A DNA stretch of 64,000 nucleotides from Microbacterium sp. UFMG61 (GTDB taxonomy: Bacteria > Actinomycetota > Actinomycetes > Actinomycetales > Microbacteriaceae), in the NCBI RefSeq assembly GCF_015354505.1, contig NZ_JACAFP010000009.1, positions 1 through 64,000 of the forward strand. The letters run 5' to 3'. Shown in pieces: positions 62,900 through 64,000 of this stretch. Both the position numbers and the translations under genes were made by a program. The stretch's first letter is position 1. Each line of letters begins with the position of its first letter. The notes under the pieces are model-generated. The model was given only the letters and a program-made list of their open reading frames with translations, had not been told where the DNA came from and did not search any database.

Positions 62900-62944
62900 A
62901 GAACCGCCCTCGTCGGAAGCGCTGCTTCCGACGAGGGCGGTTCT
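62900..62944. terminator. Bidirectional terminator between glsB-type gene and sigma factor gene
   Basis: A perfect 21-bp stem (62900-62920 with 62924-62944) with a 3-nt GCT loop, between convergent genes and followed by TTCTT on the plus strand. Confidence 0.88.
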
Positions 62945-62958
62945 TCGTGCACCTGCCG

Positions 62959-64000
62959 TCACCGCCCCCTGGCCTTGGCCTCGAGCACGGCCCGTTCGCG
63001 ATCGTTGCCCGCGAGGGCGGCGGCGACGGCGAACTCACTCCGAGCCTCCTCGTCGCGTCCGAGCCGGAGCAGCATCTCGCCCCGCGTCGCGGGCAGCAGG
63101 TGGTAGCCGGCCAGAGCTCCCGAGGCGGCGAGCTGATCGATGATCTGCAAAGCGGATGCCGGACCGGTCGCCATCGCCACGGCTGCGGCGCGGTTGAGCT
63201 CGACGACCGGCGACGGCGCGATGCGGCCGAGTGCCTCGTACAGCAGGACGATGCGCTCCCAGTCGGTCTCGTCGACGGATGCCGCGAGCGCGTGGCACTC
63301 CGCGATGGCCGCCTGCAGGCCGTAGTGGCCGCGACCGGAGCCGAGCGCGTCCGCGGTCGCCAGCGCGGCGCGGCCTCGCGCTATGCGGCTGCGATCCCAG
63401 CGGCGTCGGTCCTGGTCGGCGAGCAGCACCGGTTCTCCGTGCTGGTCGAGACGAGCGGGGAACCGGGCGGCGGTCAGCTCCATGAGCGCGAGAAGGCTGT
63501 GCACGTCGCGTTCTCGGGGCATCAGCGCCACGAGAACACGCGTGAGTCGGATCGCCTCGAGACTCAGCTCCGGGCGCATCCACTCAGGACCGCTGCTGGC
63601 CGCATGGCCCTCGTTGAAGATCAGGTACAGCACGCCCAGGATCCCGCCGAGCCTCGCGGTGTGCTCGTCGCGGGAAGGCATCTCGAAGGGCACGTGCGCG
63701 GCGGCGAGGGTCTTCTTCGCACGGACGATGCGCTGCTGCACCGTGGCCGTCGGCACGAGGAACGCCCGAGCGATCTCCTCACTCGACAGACCACCCACCA
63801 CCCTCAGGGTCAGCGCCACCTGCGCCTCCCGCGAGAGCACAGGGTGGCACGAGATGAAGATCAGCCGGAGCACGTCGTCATCGACGGCATCCGGGTCCCA
63901 GGGAGGCGCGTCCGCGGCCTCAGCCTGCTCGCGCTCCAGGTCGTGCGCGATCACCGCCATCCGCTCGTCCAGCCGCTCTCGGCGCCGCCAGCCGTCGATC
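62959..64000 (-). CDS. ECF-type sigma factor with C-terminal DUF6596/TPR-like extension (cut by right edge)
   Basis: The frame stays open beyond the ATG at 63960 to the end of the window (DGWRRRERLDERM...), so the N-terminal sigma-2 region is missing. Visible are the linker, sigma region 4 (SREAQVALTLRVVGGLSSEEIARAFLVPTATVQQRIVRAKKTLA) and a large helical C-terminal domain (about 200 residues, with LYLIFNEGHAAS, EAIRLTRVLVALMP, and TPR-like GEMLLRLGRDEEARSEFAVAAALA). This is the ECF42/SigJ-like group, usually paired with a small DGPF/YCII-domain protein gene, which would be expected just upstream outside the window. Confidence 0.85.
   Translation of the reverse strand, partial: IDGWRRRERLDERMAVIAHDLEREQAEAADAPPWDPDAVDDDVLRLIFISCHPVLSREAQVALTLRVVGGLSSEEIARAFLVPTATVQQRIVRAKKTLAAAHVPFEMPSRDEHTARLGGILGVLYLIFNEGHAASSGPEWMRPELSLEAIRLTRVLVALMPRERDVHSLLALMELTAARFPARLDQHGEPVLLADQDRRRWDRSRIARGRAALATADALGSGRGHYGLQAAIAECHALAASVDETDWERIVLLYEALGRIAPSPVVELNRAAAVAMATGPASALQIIDQLAASGALAGYHLLPATRGEMLLRLGRDEEARSEFAVAAALAGNDRERAVLEAKARGR

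Overview
The window is one contiguous stretch of a high-GC actinobacterial chromosome, most likely Microbacteriaceae (Microbacterium-like). Supporting signs are the monomeric NADP isocitrate dehydrogenase, the sucC-sucD / PerM-like (DUF6350) / purN / purH neighbourhood, the LigC-type ligase with a stand-alone LigD-type polymerase domain, a type VII-secretion toxin cassette, an LAXTG (sortase E type) surface protein, and many leaderless genes whose -10 box (TANNNT) lies exactly 6-7 nt before ATG/GTG. I see no rRNA, tRNA, CRISPR array, insertion sequence, prophage or replication origin.

Layout. 1-3.1 kb: end of a Pro/Glu-repeat protein, a small membrane protein, an FAD-linked oxidase and a Nudix hydrolase. 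3.1-11 kb: an amino-sugar and D-amino-acid island read leftward (D-serine-dehydratase-like PLP enzyme, an unusual D-aminoacylase/GH20 hexosaminidase fusion, ROK regulator, ROK kinase, NagB) with a divergent RidA. 11-15.6 kb: L,D-transpeptidase, isocitrate dehydrogenase, GNAT. 15.8-23.9 kb: a LacI-controlled sugar cluster (binding protein, two permeases, GH31 alpha-xylosidase, GH1 beta-glucosidase) that fits import and breakdown of xyloglucan-type oligosaccharides. 23.9-29.8 kb: MerR regulator with a textbook 19-bp-spacer promoter, a coiled-coil membrane protein, and a heterodimeric ABC exporter preceded by a 21-codon leader ORF and nested hairpin. 29.8-31.8 kb: alkylation repair (Ogt, Ada-AlkA). 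32-40.4 kb: purine synthesis (purN, purH), DUF6350, purine permease, homocysteine methyltransferase, sucCD.

40.5-43.8 kb is the most interesting part. A six-gene chain, coupled by ATGA/TGATG overlaps, encodes a YbaB/EbfC-like protein, an EspC-like T7SS protein, a large toxin with a C-terminal TNT-type NAD-glycohydrolase domain, a small putative immunity protein, a second stand-alone TNT-like domain that keeps the His/Gln pair but has Met in place of one key Arg, and a second immunity-like protein. It looks like a duplicated toxin-immunity module.

43.8-64 kb: TetR and an acyl-CoA dehydrogenase, an unknown Cys-cluster protein, an FAD oxidoreductase, LigC and PolDom converging, SseB-like protein, PcrA/UvrD helicase, a 1140-aa surface protein (four lamin-tail domains, a phytase-esterase-like propeller, Gly/Pro repeat, LAVTG anchor), an ABC-2 exporter, YccF, hemerythrin, glycerophosphodiesterase, Bax1-I, GlsB, and an ECF sigma factor running off the right edge. 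Many operons end in long perfect hairpins. First genes of transcripts tend to be leaderless, whereas genes inside operons carry Shine-Dalgarno sequences or overlap the gene before them.
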